Assembly: GCF_001038625.1 (NCBI RefSeq)
Contig: NZ_CP011803.1
Coordinates: forward strand, 2,232,001 to 2,296,000
DNA length: 64,000 nucleotides
Source: Clostridium carboxidivorans P7
GTDB lineage: Bacteria; Bacillota; Clostridia; Clostridiales; Clostridiaceae
Direction: 5' to 3'
Part shown: piece by piece, positions 55,829 to 64,000 of the stretch
Layout of the letters: each line of letters opens with the position of its first letter
How positions within the stretch are numbered: position 1 is the stretch's first letter
Made by a program: the position numbers and the translations under genes
Notes under the pieces: model-generated
Database searches by the model: none
The model's input: the letters and a program-made list of their open reading frames with translations, nothing else
What the model was told of the DNA's origin: nothing

Positions 55829-56761
55829 TTATTTTTCTATATATTTATTGCAAGTTTTTTTGCTATCAAAATATAAATTTAATACTCCAAAGACTAATAA
55901 ACAAGCTGCCCATATACAAAGAATTGCCATTTTTACATTTGAGGAAAAGTCATCTGTTACTACAAGTATTCCTATTGTGCAAAAATCCAAAACAGCTATA
56001 GCTAAAACAAATTTGCTATTTCCTCCTATATAACTATAAGAAGCCATCCATAGAATAGTCAATGAAAATAAGAATAACACATAAGCAATTTGTTTAAATA
56101 TAATATTAATTGAATTAGCTTTTGATTCTGTAAGTTTATATAAATTCTCCAAATTCTTTTCTCTTTGAGAATCTGTTTCTTTATAGTAAATTCCAATATC
56201 ACCTTTGATCAATTTATCTTCATAATTATTTTTAATCATATTTTCAGATACATCTTTTTTATACTCATACTCTGTATTTTTCAATTTTTCTATTCTCAAA
56301 TAATATAATCCATTATCATTTTTCTTATTAAACTCATCTAAATATTTGTCAATTTCATCTTTTTTGATATTATTCTTTTCATTTATTTCTTTAAATATAG
56401 CATTTATTGTATATTCTGAATTACTATTTACATATTTTTTATCATTATTTTTATAAAATACGCTTATAGCCATAAATAAGCATGCAATTATAAATGTAAC
56501 AATGGCACCTTTCAAAATAAATATTGAAAATTCATTTTTCTTCTTCCAAATAGTATTCATTTCGTTTACCACATTGTTTTCTTTTCCAAAAGCATTTAAT
56601 GCCTTTTCCATGCTTTCTTCTTCACTAAACCCTTGTTTTTTTAATTCTTCCACTTCTTCATATAAATGAGCTTTCATTTCTTCTTTAATATTCTCTATTT
56701 CTTCATCTGATTCATTAAAATTATCACAAATCTTATCAACATAGGCATCAATTTTACTCAT
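55829..56761 (-). CDS. HAAS/DUF1700-type membrane protein paired with PadR
   Basis: 310 residues. The N-terminal about 70 residues form a HAAS-like helical domain (MSKIDAYVDKICDNFNES ... EEEVEELKKQGFSEEESMEKALNAFG). A first membrane helix (about 85-105), an outer Lys/Asn-rich region (about 106-215) and three more helices follow. HAAS domains typically interact with PadR-type proteins encoded next door, and this gene overlaps padR by 8 bp. The likely role is a membrane partner or sensor for the repressor. Function otherwise unknown. Confidence 0.82.
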   Translation of the reverse strand: MSKIDAYVDKICDNFNESDEEIENIKEEMKAHLYEEVEELKKQGFSEEESMEKALNAFGKENNVVNEMNTIWKKKNEFSIFILKGAIVTFIIACLFMAISVFYKNNDKKYVNSNSEYTINAIFKEINEKNNIKKDEIDKYLDEFNKKNDNGLYYLRIEKLKNTEYEYKKDVSENMIKNNYEDKLIKGDIGIYYKETDSQREKNLENLYKLTESKANSINIIFKQIAYVLFLFSLTILWMASYSYIGGNSKFVLAIAVLDFCTIGILVVTDDFSSNVKMAILCIWAACLLVFGVLNLYFDSKKTCNKYIEK

Positions 56762-57098
56762 TAAAATGCACCTCCATAAAATTATTTAATAATTTTTTTA
56801 ATAAATTCCACTCATTTACCTTTTCTTTAAAAAATTCTTCACCCTCTTTTGTAATTCTATAGTACCGTCTTCTACCTCCACCAGTACCTTTATCATCATT
56901 CCAGTATCCTTCTAAATAATTTTTCTTTTCAAGTCTTTTTAAAGATACATATAATGTTGCTTCTTTCATTTCAAAGTTTTCATTTGTCTTTTCCTTTATT
57001 GTCTTTGCAATTTCATAACCATACATAGGCTTTTCCTGTAAAACTGATACTATAATTATGTCAATATATCCTTTCAGTATTTCCTTCTGAAATTCCAC
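56754..57098 (-). CDS. PadR-family transcriptional repressor
   Basis: About 114 residues. Winged-helix PadR domain: KGYIDIIIVSVLQEKPMYGYEI, ATLYVSLKRLEKKNYLEGYW, GGGRRRYYRITKEGEEFF. I start it at GTG 57098, eight bases after AAAGGAG; the in-frame GTG at 57116 lies before that site. First gene of the padR-HAAS unit. Two copies of TACTT-N9-AAGTA overlap its promoter, suggesting autorepression. Confidence 0.92.
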   Translation of the reverse strand: MEFQKEILKGYIDIIIVSVLQEKPMYGYEIAKTIKEKTNENFEMKEATLYVSLKRLEKKNYLEGYWNDDKGTGGGRRRYYRITKEGEEFFKEKVNEWNLLKKLLNNFMEVHFNE

Positions 57099-57135
57099 TA
57101 TATTTTCTCCTTTCACAATATTTTATTTAACGAAG

Positions 57136-57154
57136 TACTTTATATTATTAAGTA
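57136..57154. promoter_or_regulatory. PadR operator copy 1
   Basis: TACTT-tatattatt-AAGTA, extended by G and C on the two sides. Covers the predicted transcription start of padR. Confidence 0.7.
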
Positions 57155-57161
57155 CACCTAT

Positions 57162-57191
57162 ATAATAACATAAATTACTTAATATTATCAA
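57162..57191 (-). promoter_or_regulatory. Promoter of padR
   Basis: Minus-strand TTGATA (57186-57191) and TATTAT (57162-57167), 18 bp apart, interleaved with the two TACTT-N9-AAGTA sites. Confidence 0.65.
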
Positions 57192-57194
57192 GTA
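57176..57194. promoter_or_regulatory. PadR operator copy 2
   Basis: TACTT-aatattatc-AAGTA, same arms and spacing as copy 1. The centres are 40 bp apart, close to four helical turns. It overlaps the -35. Confidence 0.7.
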
Positions 57195-57924
57195 GTTTAT
57201 GTAAAATAATTCTATTTAATTTCCAAATAAAGTATTAATAAATTCCAATATGAATAACTAAAACCTGCAAATTGACTAAAAAATATTCATAAAATCTAAT
57301 AATTATTTGTTTTTTTCAGATTAACTCATCTATATATAGAATTAATTCCATCATTACAATTTGAAATTTATACAAAATTTATAGAAGGATTTTCCACAAT
57401 ATTATATTTACTCCAAAGTTAATTTTTATAAAAACGTTTTTATAAAAATATATCAATTACCAACAACTACTATGTGAATAAAAATATTCATTAATTTACA
57501 CTTTCCACAATAAATTTCATGTAAATATGTAATTATTTATATAAAATATACTTTTTTTAATAAAAATTGAATAATTTCATGATTAAATATGCATTTTTGA
57601 AATAATTAATTTTATTTTTATATTTTTGACATAATATAAAATCTTATTTCAAAAATCATGAATTTTTTAATATATAGATACAATAATAGCTTATTTTTAT
57701 TCATTAAATTATTTTTATCGTATTTAACATTTAAAAATAATTTAATTTCCACTATTCTAACTTAAGCATGATTCTTGCTAATGTTATGTATACTATAAAT
57801 AATTTATGAAAAATCGTTTGTTATTATGGGGCTTTAACATTCATTTTTATAAATCCTATCATTAGTAAAAAATACAAGCTTGTACTTTTGATATTAAATT
57901 AAAAATAAATAAGGGGGCAATTTA
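57195..57924. other. Long AT-rich intergenic region before the transporter
   Basis: 730 bp, extremely AT-rich, with no ORF worth calling. It holds the 28-bp palindrome at 57422-57449 and must contain the transporter promoter. I saw no T-box or known riboswitch core. Confidence 0.5.
57422..57449. promoter_or_regulatory. Perfect 28-bp palindrome with central CG
   Basis: Arm ATTTTTATAAAAAC followed by its exact reverse complement; the centre is AAAACGTTTT. A central CG in a long palindrome is typical of LacI/CcpA-like operators. It lies about 480 bp before the transporter start and about 320 bp from padR. Confidence 0.5.
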
Positions 57925-59124
57925 ATGAAATTTAGCGTAATTGAATGTTTTTTTATCGTAATGTTAATTATGGTTATAGGACAAATAGCATCTAATAAAA
58001 CAAAAGCTTTTGTTCCTTCCGTATTTGTATCCGCAGTTTTATTTATTATAGGTTTTTGGACAATCTTGCCTAAAGATATAGTTGCACAAGCATCTTTTGG
58101 TCCAAGCTTCGTTTCAGTAACTATGAGTTTACTGTTAGTTCATCTTGGAACATTAATGAGTTTAAGAAAGTTAATTGATCAATGGAAATCAGTTACAGTA
58201 TCTATAGCCGGTGTGTGTGGAATAATGCTTCTAACTATGACTGTAGGTAAAGCTTTATTTGGATGGCATACTGTTGTAGCAGCAACTCCTCCGTTAACAG
58301 GTGGAATTGTAGCAGCTTTATTAATGTCAGAAGCTGTTAAAGCAAAAGGTTTGATGGATCTAGCTGTACTTCCTATAGCAATGTATATAATGCATGGTTT
58401 TGTAGGATATCCTCTCACTTCCTATTGTTTGAAAAAAGAAAGCAACAGGCTTTTAAATGACTTCAGAAAAAATGGGGCTAATGAAGATTTATTGAAAAGC
58501 AGTAATGAAGTTGCAGTTGCACATGAGGAAACTCAAAGGAAAAAACTTATCCCTCCACTACCTGAAAAATATCAGACAACATATATTATACTTTTAAAGG
58601 TTATGCTAGTTGGAATACTTGCAAATTTTGTTTCAAACTTAACTAATCAAGCTGTAAATCAGTATATAATATGCTTAATTTTTGGTGTTGTATTCTGTGA
58701 ACTAGGCTTCTTAGAAGAAACTGCACTAGTTAAAGCTGGAGTTTTTGGATGGCTTATAACTGGATTAATGGCCTATATTTTCTCAGGACTTTCATCCGTT
58801 ACTCCTCAGGCACTTGAAAAAATGATATTGCCTTTAATAACATTAATCATATTAGGTGTACTAGGAATGTTCATAATGTCAATGATTGTTGGAAAATTCA
58901 TGGGTTTTACCAAAGAAATGGGCTTTGCCTGTGCTTTAACAGCATTGTTCGGCTTTCCTGCAGACTATATTTTAACTAATGAAGCATGTAAATCAGTATG
59001 TAAAACTGATGCTGAAAAAAATTATATACTAGATATCATTCTTCCTAGAATGTTAGTTGGTGGATTTACCACTGTATCTATAGCTTCAGTAGTTATAGCA
59101 GGTATATTTGTAAAGTTGTTGTAA
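57925..59124 (+). CDS. Multi-helix membrane transporter, substrate unknown
   Basis: 399 residues with about 11-12 hydrophobic helices in two halves separated by a hydrophilic loop (about 168-215, SNRLLNDFRKNGANEDLLKS). The layout, with short Gly-rich re-entrant-like segments (PPLTGGIVAALLMSEA and the late ALFGFPADYILTNEA) resembles GltS-like ion-coupled organic-anion transporters. I do not recognise the exact family. Followed after 47 bp by an M20 amidohydrolase, so it may import an N-acylated amino acid or small peptide hydrolysed by that enzyme. AAGGGGGCAATTTA precedes the ATG. Confidence 0.75.
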   Translation: MKFSVIECFFIVMLIMVIGQIASNKTKAFVPSVFVSAVLFIIGFWTILPKDIVAQASFGPSFVSVTMSLLLVHLGTLMSLRKLIDQWKSVTVSIAGVCGIMLLTMTVGKALFGWHTVVAATPPLTGGIVAALLMSEAVKAKGLMDLAVLPIAMYIMHGFVGYPLTSYCLKKESNRLLNDFRKNGANEDLLKSSNEVAVAHEETQRKKLIPPLPEKYQTTYIILLKVMLVGILANFVSNLTNQAVNQYIICLIFGVVFCELGFLEETALVKAGVFGWLITGLMAYIFSGLSSVTPQALEKMILPLITLIILGVLGMFIMSMIVGKFMGFTKEMGFACALTALFGFPADYILTNEACKSVCKTDAEKNYILDIILPRMLVGGFTTVSIASVVIAGIFVKLL

Positions 59125-59171
59125 TATGATTATCTGAATTTTTTGATTATAAATATAGAGGAGGACTTTTG

Positions 59172-60338
59172 ATGAATACATTAGAAAAAGCAAAAAATAT
59201 ACAGGATTGGGTTTTAAAATTTAGAAGGGATTTTCATAGACATCCTGAACCATCCTTTAAGGAATTTAGAACTTCTAAAATTATTGCAGAAGAATTAACT
59301 AACCTTGGAATAGAGGTATCTCATATAGGTGAAACCGGTGTTGTAGGTACATTAAAGGGAGAAAAAGAAGGAAAGGTTATAGCATTACGTGCTGACATGG
59401 ATGGATTATCTGTTACTGAGGATACAGGTCTTCCATTTACTTCAGAAAATCCAGGCTTTATGCATGGATGTGGGCATGACTGTCATGTTTCAATGCTTCT
59501 TGGAGCAGCTAAACTTTTATCTGAAATGAGAGCTGAGTTAAAAGGAACTGTTAAATTTATATTTCAGCCTGCAGAAGAAGTAGCTGATGGAGCTAACCAA
59601 ATGATTAAAGGTGGAGTTTTAAAAAATCCTGATGTAGATTTTATATTTGGAATGCATATATGGTCAGATGTACCTGTAGGAAAAGTTTCCATTAAGGAAG
59701 GTCCAATGATGGCTTCTGGAGACATATGGAATCTTACTATAAAAGGTAAATCATGTCACGGTTCATCTCCATGGCAGGGAGTAGATGCAGTAACTTGCGC
59801 TGCAGCTGTTATACAAGGTGTTCAAACCTTGGTAAGTAGAGTTAATGACGTTAGATCACCAATTGTAATCAACATTGGTACTATAAAAGGAGGAGAGCGT
59901 TTTAATGTAACTCCTGGTACTGTAGAAATGACTGGAATGAATAGGGCTTTTAGTGCTGATAACCGCAAAAAAATGCCTGAATGGATTGAAGATATGGTTA
60001 AGAACATATGCAAAGGCTATAATTGTGATTATGAATTTAGCTATGATTTTATCTGCGCACCTACAATAAATGATGTAAAATCGGCAAGGTTGGTTAAAAA
60101 TTCTGTAACCAAATTAATAGGAGAAGAAAATATTCCTGAATTTGAAAAAGTTATGGGATCAGAAGATTTTTCCGCATACCTTGAACAAATTCCTGGAGCT
60201 CTATTACTTCTAGGATGCCGTAATGAAGCTAAGGATTGCTGTTATTCACATCATTCTAATCATTTTAAAATTGATGAAGATGCTTTGCCTATAGGTGTTG
60301 CTGCTTATGTTCAAGTAGCATTAGATTATTTAAAGTAA
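59172..60338 (+). CDS. M20 family amidohydrolase (N-acyl amino acid hydrolase type)
   Basis: 388 residues. Metal-dependent hydrolase of the HipO/AbgA/IAA-amino-acid hydrolase group. Motifs: HRHPEPSFKEFRTS, ALRADMDGL, HGCGHDCHVSMLLGAAKLL (metal-binding Cys/His), FQPAEE (catalytic Glu pair) and GSEDFSAYLEQIPG. Splits an acyl group from an amino acid in the cytoplasm. I take the ATG at 59172 behind GAGGAGG. Probable operon with the transporter. Exact acyl substrate unknown. Confidence 0.93.
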   Translation: MNTLEKAKNIQDWVLKFRRDFHRHPEPSFKEFRTSKIIAEELTNLGIEVSHIGETGVVGTLKGEKEGKVIALRADMDGLSVTEDTGLPFTSENPGFMHGCGHDCHVSMLLGAAKLLSEMRAELKGTVKFIFQPAEEVADGANQMIKGGVLKNPDVDFIFGMHIWSDVPVGKVSIKEGPMMASGDIWNLTIKGKSCHGSSPWQGVDAVTCAAAVIQGVQTLVSRVNDVRSPIVINIGTIKGGERFNVTPGTVEMTGMNRAFSADNRKKMPEWIEDMVKNICKGYNCDYEFSYDFICAPTINDVKSARLVKNSVTKLIGEENIPEFEKVMGSEDFSAYLEQIPGALLLLGCRNEAKDCCYSHHSNHFKIDEDALPIGVAAYVQVALDYLK

Positions 60339-60341
60339 ATT

Positions 60342-60385
60342 AAAAATAGCTCTGCACAAATGAGTTTAAGTGCAGAGCTATTTTT
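60342..60385. terminator. Bidirectional terminator
   Basis: AAAAATAGCTCTGCAC (60342-60357) and GTGCAGAGCTATTTTT (60370-60385) form a perfect 16-bp stem with A/T tails. It ends both the M20 gene (plus) and the methyltransferase gene (minus). Confidence 0.92.
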
Positions 60386-60983
60386 AATATAGTTCCTTTG
60401 ATTTTTCGCCAATACATATATAATATTCGCTATTATCCTCAGTGTATATTGTATTAAATCCATGTTCATTCATAATTTTAGAAGTTTCATTTACTTCTAC
60501 AAGATCATTAGAATGAATATGATCTTCTATATCATTATGTCTGCTGTTTATTTTTTGTCTGCTTTCAATATGAGCAATAACTGCTTTTCCACCTTTCTTA
60601 AGAAGAGAATTTGCTTTTTTAAAAAAAGCTTCTCTATCATTAAAATGAGGATAACATGAATAAGCTATTATACAATCATATTTTTCCAAAGGATTATAAA
60701 GATTAAAATCTCCCACATAAAAGTTCAAATTTTTATAATCATTCTTTTTCTTGGATACTTCTATCATTTTTTCGGACAAATCTAAAGCTACCAATTTTCC
60801 ACTTTCACCAATTTCTTTTTCAATATAAGGTATAATTATACCTGTGCCACTTCCTATATCAAGGACATGGTTTCCTTTTTCTAATTCAATTTTGTCAAAA
60901 ACATGATTAACTTTTTCTTCTGGATGACAACACATGCTGTCCCACTTTTCTGCTAGGTTATTGAAAAATTCCCTATTATCCAT
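60384..60983 (-). CDS. Class-I SAM-dependent methyltransferase
   Basis: 199 residues. SAM motif I VLDIGSGTGIIIPYIEK (about 37-53), motif II VALDLSEKMIEVSKKK, and NFYVGDFNLY / DCIIAYSCYPHF for motif IV. N-terminal FFNNLAEKWDSMC is typical of UbiE/COQ5-like small-molecule methylases. Last gene of the sigma-factor cluster: 25 bp after the membrane protein gene, same strand. Substrate unknown. AGAAGGAGAAG precedes the ATG. Confidence 0.88.
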   Translation of the reverse strand: MDNREFFNNLAEKWDSMCCHPEEKVNHVFDKIELEKGNHVLDIGSGTGIIIPYIEKEIGESGKLVALDLSEKMIEVSKKKNDYKNLNFYVGDFNLYNPLEKYDCIIAYSCYPHFNDREAFFKKANSLLKKGGKAVIAHIESRQKINSRHNDIEDHIHSNDLVEVNETSKIMNEHGFNTIYTEDNSEYYICIGEKSKELY

Positions 60984-61008
60984 AACATCTTCTCCTTCTC
61001 AAGTGATT

Positions 61009-61863
61009 TTATCCATAGGTTTTTTTCATCCTTTTCAATATATTATAAAGCATAATACCTGAAATTAAAATCAAGATTAAATTTACAATAACATAATTTA
61101 AATTATTATACATTTGAATTACTTTTTCAAAATCTCCACTACTATAATTAATTTTCGAAAATCCTCTAAGCATTATGACATAAATAAACCAAACACTTAC
61201 ATTTGCTATAACACTATGAATTGTTCCTCTTTTATAGAAAAAGTAAAGTGCAATACAATAGGATATTAAAAGTGGAGAAAGCCAGGTTAAAATTAAAAAA
61301 GTCCACATGTTAACCTGCCACATTATATAATTAATAACCACCATAGTAGTTACAAAAGCTATGTTATATACAAGTATTATAACAGTTCTTGCTAATGTAA
61401 TCTCATACAGTGAATATTTACAGGCCATTTCCATTTCAAGCACATTATAATAACTACCTCTGTACAAATAATATATAGATAACATAGAAACTATAGGTGC
61501 TATAAGCATAAAACTGAATCCTTCAGGATTTCTTAAAATTATATATCCTAATACCAATACAATAAATGAAGCTAGCCAAAATCTTTCATCGAAAAGTGAA
61601 ATTTGATGTCTTATATTAAATAGCAATTTTTTTATGCTTATACATGCATTTTCCTTACTATATGTCTCTACTTGAATGTTTTCTTCTTCATACTTAAGCT
61701 CTACTGCCTCCATTATATTATTAAACAAGTTCTTTGGTGGTTCTATTTCAGTCTTTGTACTAAAAAAAGCTTCAATGTCCTCAATATCCTGTAAACTTAT
61801 TTCTTCATCTATATTTTCATGCTCTATATCCTCTAAAATATCTTTATTGAGATTTTGCTTCAT
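61009..61863 (-). CDS. Membrane protein co-encoded with ECF sigma (possible anti-sigma)
   Basis: 284 residues. The soluble acidic N-terminus (about 1-90; DILEDIEHENIDEEISLQDIEDIEAFF) is predicted cytoplasmic; six hydrophobic helices follow. It overlaps the sigma gene by 20 bp, the usual arrangement of an anti-sigma factor. No zinc HxxxCxxC motif is visible, so it is not a classical ZAS anti-sigma. The membrane part also resembles permease-like proteins. Regulator role inferred from context only. Confidence 0.75.
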   Translation of the reverse strand: MKQNLNKDILEDIEHENIDEEISLQDIEDIEAFFSTKTEIEPPKNLFNNIMEAVELKYEEENIQVETYSKENACISIKKLLFNIRHQISLFDERFWLASFIVLVLGYIILRNPEGFSFMLIAPIVSMLSIYYLYRGSYYNVLEMEMACKYSLYEITLARTVIILVYNIAFVTTMVVINYIMWQVNMWTFLILTWLSPLLISYCIALYFFYKRGTIHSVIANVSVWFIYVIMLRGFSKINYSSGDFEKVIQMYNNLNYVIVNLILILISGIMLYNILKRMKKTYG

Positions 61864-62407
61864 CTAAACCACCTCCTACTTTGTTCAGTCTGCTCTTTAT
61901 TAACTTTACACCTTGATATAACCTGCTTTTTACTGTATTTATGTTACTATCAGTAATAATGGCAATATCCTCAATGGATAACTGCTCACAAAATCTAAGC
62001 TTAACTACTTCCTTTTGAGCATCACTAAGTCCTTCAAGCATATCATCTATATTGTTATTAAAAAGTTTATACTCAATAACATTAGTTTTTTCTTTCATAT
62101 TCTCATCTAAAACCGTAACTTTATTTCTGTTCTTATAAGTTTTTCCTCTAGTATAATCAATAATGGAATTATATGCAATTTTATATAACCAAGGCTTAAA
62201 TAAATATTCTCTTGAATAACTTTTTCTTTTTTCATAAATCTTGCAAAACACTTCCTGACACAAATCTTGTGCCATATGATAATCATTTATCTTATTGTAT
62301 ATATATCTAAAAATAATTTTGTAATAACGTGCTACAATAGATTCCATATTTTGATTTTTGCCTTCTTTAATTTCTTCAAATAGCTCTTCATCACTTATAG
62401 AATCCAT
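61844..62407 (-). CDS. ECF-type RNA polymerase sigma factor
   Basis: 187 residues. Region 2 (IFRYIYNKINDYHMAQDLCQEVFCKIYEKR, about 27-56; FKPWLYKIAYNSIIDYTR) and region 4 (LSDAQKEVVKLRFCEQLSIEDIAIITDSNINTVKSRLYQGVKLIK, about 127-171). The ATG at 62407 has no Shine-Dalgarno directly upstream. AAAGGAAG lies about 55 bases upstream, beyond a hairpin, just as at proC. Probably controls its own cluster, including the ABC transporter upstream. Confidence 0.93.
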   Translation of the reverse strand: MDSISDEELFEEIKEGKNQNMESIVARYYKIIFRYIYNKINDYHMAQDLCQEVFCKIYEKRKSYSREYLFKPWLYKIAYNSIIDYTRGKTYKNRNKVTVLDENMKEKTNVIEYKLFNNNIDDMLEGLSDAQKEVVKLRFCEQLSIEDIAIITDSNINTVKSRLYQGVKLIKSRLNKVGGGLDEAKSQ

Positions 62408-62465
62408 AATTTATTTTTAGCGATGTAGCCAAGTACCAGACCTTCACTAAAATTCACTTCCTTTC
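62408..62465 (-). promoter_or_regulatory. SD-hairpin-start leader repeat, copy at the ECF sigma gene
   Basis: Minus-strand order: AAAGGAAGTGA, TTTTAGTGA, a 20-base loop, TCGCTAAAA, ATAAATT, ATG. The 9-bp stem and flanking blocks match the proC leader, while the loop is different. A GTG right after the Shine-Dalgarno also opens a 20-codon frame (begins MNFSEGLVLG) that runs across the sigma start, so translational coupling is an alternative. Confidence 0.6.
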
Positions 62466-62555
62466 TTTTCATGTTCTTTCTTATTTATATACTAATCCCC
62501 ATTTAATTTAAACTCCATACGTGTACTTTTGGGTTTTAGTCCAATGGCTCCTTCA

Positions 62556-63545
62556 TTAACTTCCACCTGATTCTATGCTTTTATAAATATGAAATCCTAA
62601 CAAATATAAAATGACATTTTGAACTAAAAAAGTAGCTAGTCCAATTTTTATATTATAAGTAGGCTCTCCTCTTATGTACGACTCACTTACATAATAAAAC
62701 GAAATAAAAAAATATTTGGAAAAACCTATTCCATTTTCTATGGTGAAATAAAAAGGAGCTGCATTAATTACCATTAATGCTCCTATTATATAGGAAGTTA
62801 CAACATCTCTAGCAACTGTTGAAATAAAAATAAACATTACTGCTGCTGATGCACAAATTATAACTCCAAAAGCAATCTTTAATAATAATAATTCCTTTAT
62901 ACTTCTCTCTACCACTGCATCTCCATACTCTAGTATAGATCTCATAGAACCAGATAAATCCGAAAATCCCATTAAGCACCCACTAAAAATAAAGGAAAAT
63001 AGTAAATTAGAAAGAAATATCAAACCCATTGCTGTGAACACAGCCATATATTTTGAATGATATAAAGTATGTTTGCCTACATATGAAGAAAACTGCATTT
63101 CTATAATGTTTCTTTTTCTTTCAATACATACAATATCACAGCAAAACAAAAGCATTATAGGAAGCCAATAATAATAATCGAAAATACACTTATATAAAAC
63201 GCAAGAAAAATCTTTTTTAGGTGATGGAATTTTATGATTTTTATAAAATTGTAAATTAAACTCATTTATATACTTCTCCATTTTAAGTTCACTAGGCGTT
63301 CCTCTATTATAAAACTCCGAATAATAAACTCCACTATTTAACTGCTCTAAGTTTTTTTTACATTCATCAATTTTAGCACTATATGCCTTCTTATTAGCCT
63401 CATATATGAAGTTGTAATTTGGAAATTTTTTATATTCACTTAAAATATTATAGGATGATAAAATAAGTATTGCTATTAAAACCAGTTTGAATCTGTAGGA
63501 TGTTATTATTTTATAAAGTTCAGCTTTATATACACTTAAAAACAT
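62556..63545 (-). CDS. ABC-2 type permease
   Basis: 329 residues. First helix at about 20-35, a long outer loop (about 36-125), then five helices from about 130 to the C-terminus, the ABC-2/lantibiotic-immunity permease layout. It lies 43 bp downstream of the ATPase gene, same strand. AGGAGAAATGTA precedes the ATG. With the ATPase it likely forms an exporter; substrate unknown. A 148-bp gap separates it from the sigma gene. Confidence 0.85.
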   Translation of the reverse strand: MFLSVYKAELYKIITSYRFKLVLIAILILSSYNILSEYKKFPNYNFIYEANKKAYSAKIDECKKNLEQLNSGVYYSEFYNRGTPSELKMEKYINEFNLQFYKNHKIPSPKKDFSCVLYKCIFDYYYWLPIMLLFCCDIVCIERKRNIIEMQFSSYVGKHTLYHSKYMAVFTAMGLIFLSNLLFSFIFSGCLMGFSDLSGSMRSILEYGDAVVERSIKELLLLKIAFGVIICASAAVMFIFISTVARDVVTSYIIGALMVINAAPFYFTIENGIGFSKYFFISFYYVSESYIRGEPTYNIKIGLATFLVQNVILYLLGFHIYKSIESGGS

Positions 63546-63588
63546 TACATTTCTCCTAATTAAAACTATTATCTAATGGCTACCTTCT

Positions 63589-64000
63589 TTAACACTTTAT
63601 TTGATAATAATAAGTATAAACATCTTCTAAATTTGGCTCCACCATTGTTGACTTTTCTTCTGGTTTATCACCTAATATCCTAACTGCTATACCATCTTTT
63701 TTGTTCATGCTGTGACTTACAATGTATTTCTTTTTTAGCTTAGGTACCATTTCCAAACTTGTCAATACTTCATAAACTTTATCTTCTAATTCTGATAAAG
63801 CTTCTTCAGGTGATATATATGAAATAACTTGTCCTTCCCTCATAAATACTATATCTGTAGCTGCTGCTTCTAAATCTGATACAATATGAGTTGATAAAAT
63901 AACCAATCTGCTTTTGCTTATTGTAATTAAAAAATCCCTAAATTTTATCCTCTCATCTGGATCTAAAGAAGCTGTAGGTTCATCCAATATTAATACTTTA
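63589..64000 (-). CDS. ABC transporter ATPase, partial (N-terminus outside window)
   Basis: About 137 codons of the C-terminal half. The first visible residues are KVLILDEPTASLDPDER (Walker B, catalytic Glu, D-loop), then LVILSTHIVSDLEAAATDIVFM (H-loop His). The C-terminal extension (about 55 residues) ends YTYYYQIKC. The frame is open to the window edge, so the gene starts beyond 64000. Pairs with the ABC-2 permease downstream. Confidence 0.93.
   Translation of the reverse strand, partial: KVLILDEPTASLDPDERIKFRDFLITISKSRLVILSTHIVSDLEAAATDIVFMREGQVISYISPEEALSELEDKVYEVLTSLEMVPKLKKKYIVSHSMNKKDGIAVRILGDKPEEKSTMVEPNLEDVYTYYYQIKC

Overview
The window is AT-rich DNA (roughly 70% A+T by eye) with strong AGGAGG-type ribosome binding sites, long T-tailed hairpin terminators and a Clostridium-type gene set: glycyl-radical hydroxyproline dehydratase, PocR and PAS chemoreceptors, GGDEF/HD-GYP proteins, hemerythrin, PadR and XRE-cupin regulators. 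It looks like chromosome of a motile, amino-acid-using Clostridium sensu stricto. I do not name a species. I see no rRNA, tRNA or CRISPR array.

Layout. 1-5.6 kb: an edge-truncated apbE, an ArsC-like protein, a TetR-controlled operon (TetR, membrane-anchored flavodoxin-like protein, CDP-alcohol phosphatidyltransferase) with a fully readable promoter and operator, a gene broken by an in-frame stop, and a DUF4317 gene. 5.6-9.2 kb: a heterodimeric ABC exporter. 9.4-17.1 kb: two large beta-helix proteins, then a CheY/CheX pair in which CheX carries MshEN-like repeats. 17.3-25.3 kb: a small unrecognised ORF, hemerythrin, PepV, a soluble PocR chemoreceptor, and a GtrB plus GtrA-YfhO pair for envelope glycosylation. 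25.6-35.2 kb: a large chemoreceptor with a duplicated PAS module, a Cache-GGDEF-HD-GYP protein, ManA and a membrane GGDEF protein. 35.6-38.8 kb: a DUF5610-like protein, two non-coding elements and a gamma-glutamyltransferase. 39.2-47 kb: a two-component system, a methyltransferase, ppnP, and a hydroxyproline-to-proline operon (XRE-cupin regulator, HypD activase, HypD, ProC). 47.3-48.9 kb: an IS1182-like element. 49-53.6 kb: carAB behind a PyrR-type attenuator. 53.6-60.3 kb: class-III aminotransferase/racemase, XRE-cupin regulator, PadR module, transporter and M20 amidohydrolase. 60.4-64 kb: an ECF sigma, membrane protein, methyltransferase and ABC transporter cluster that runs off the window.

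Themes. Signalling by chemotaxis and c-di-GMP recurs: two GGDEF proteins, one HD-GYP, two chemoreceptors, CheY, and a CheX that may bind c-di-GMP. Amino-acid metabolism is the other theme. The least explained material is non-coding. Three terminal-inverted-repeat elements, two of them sharing the same end sequence, lie at 32.6-37.1 kb, and a decayed copy of one supplies the stop codon of the 1.5-2.1 kb gene. A repeated hairpin sits exactly between the Shine-Dalgarno sequence and the start codon of both proC and the ECF sigma gene. The IS is flanked by a 36-bp duplication of a palindromic terminator.
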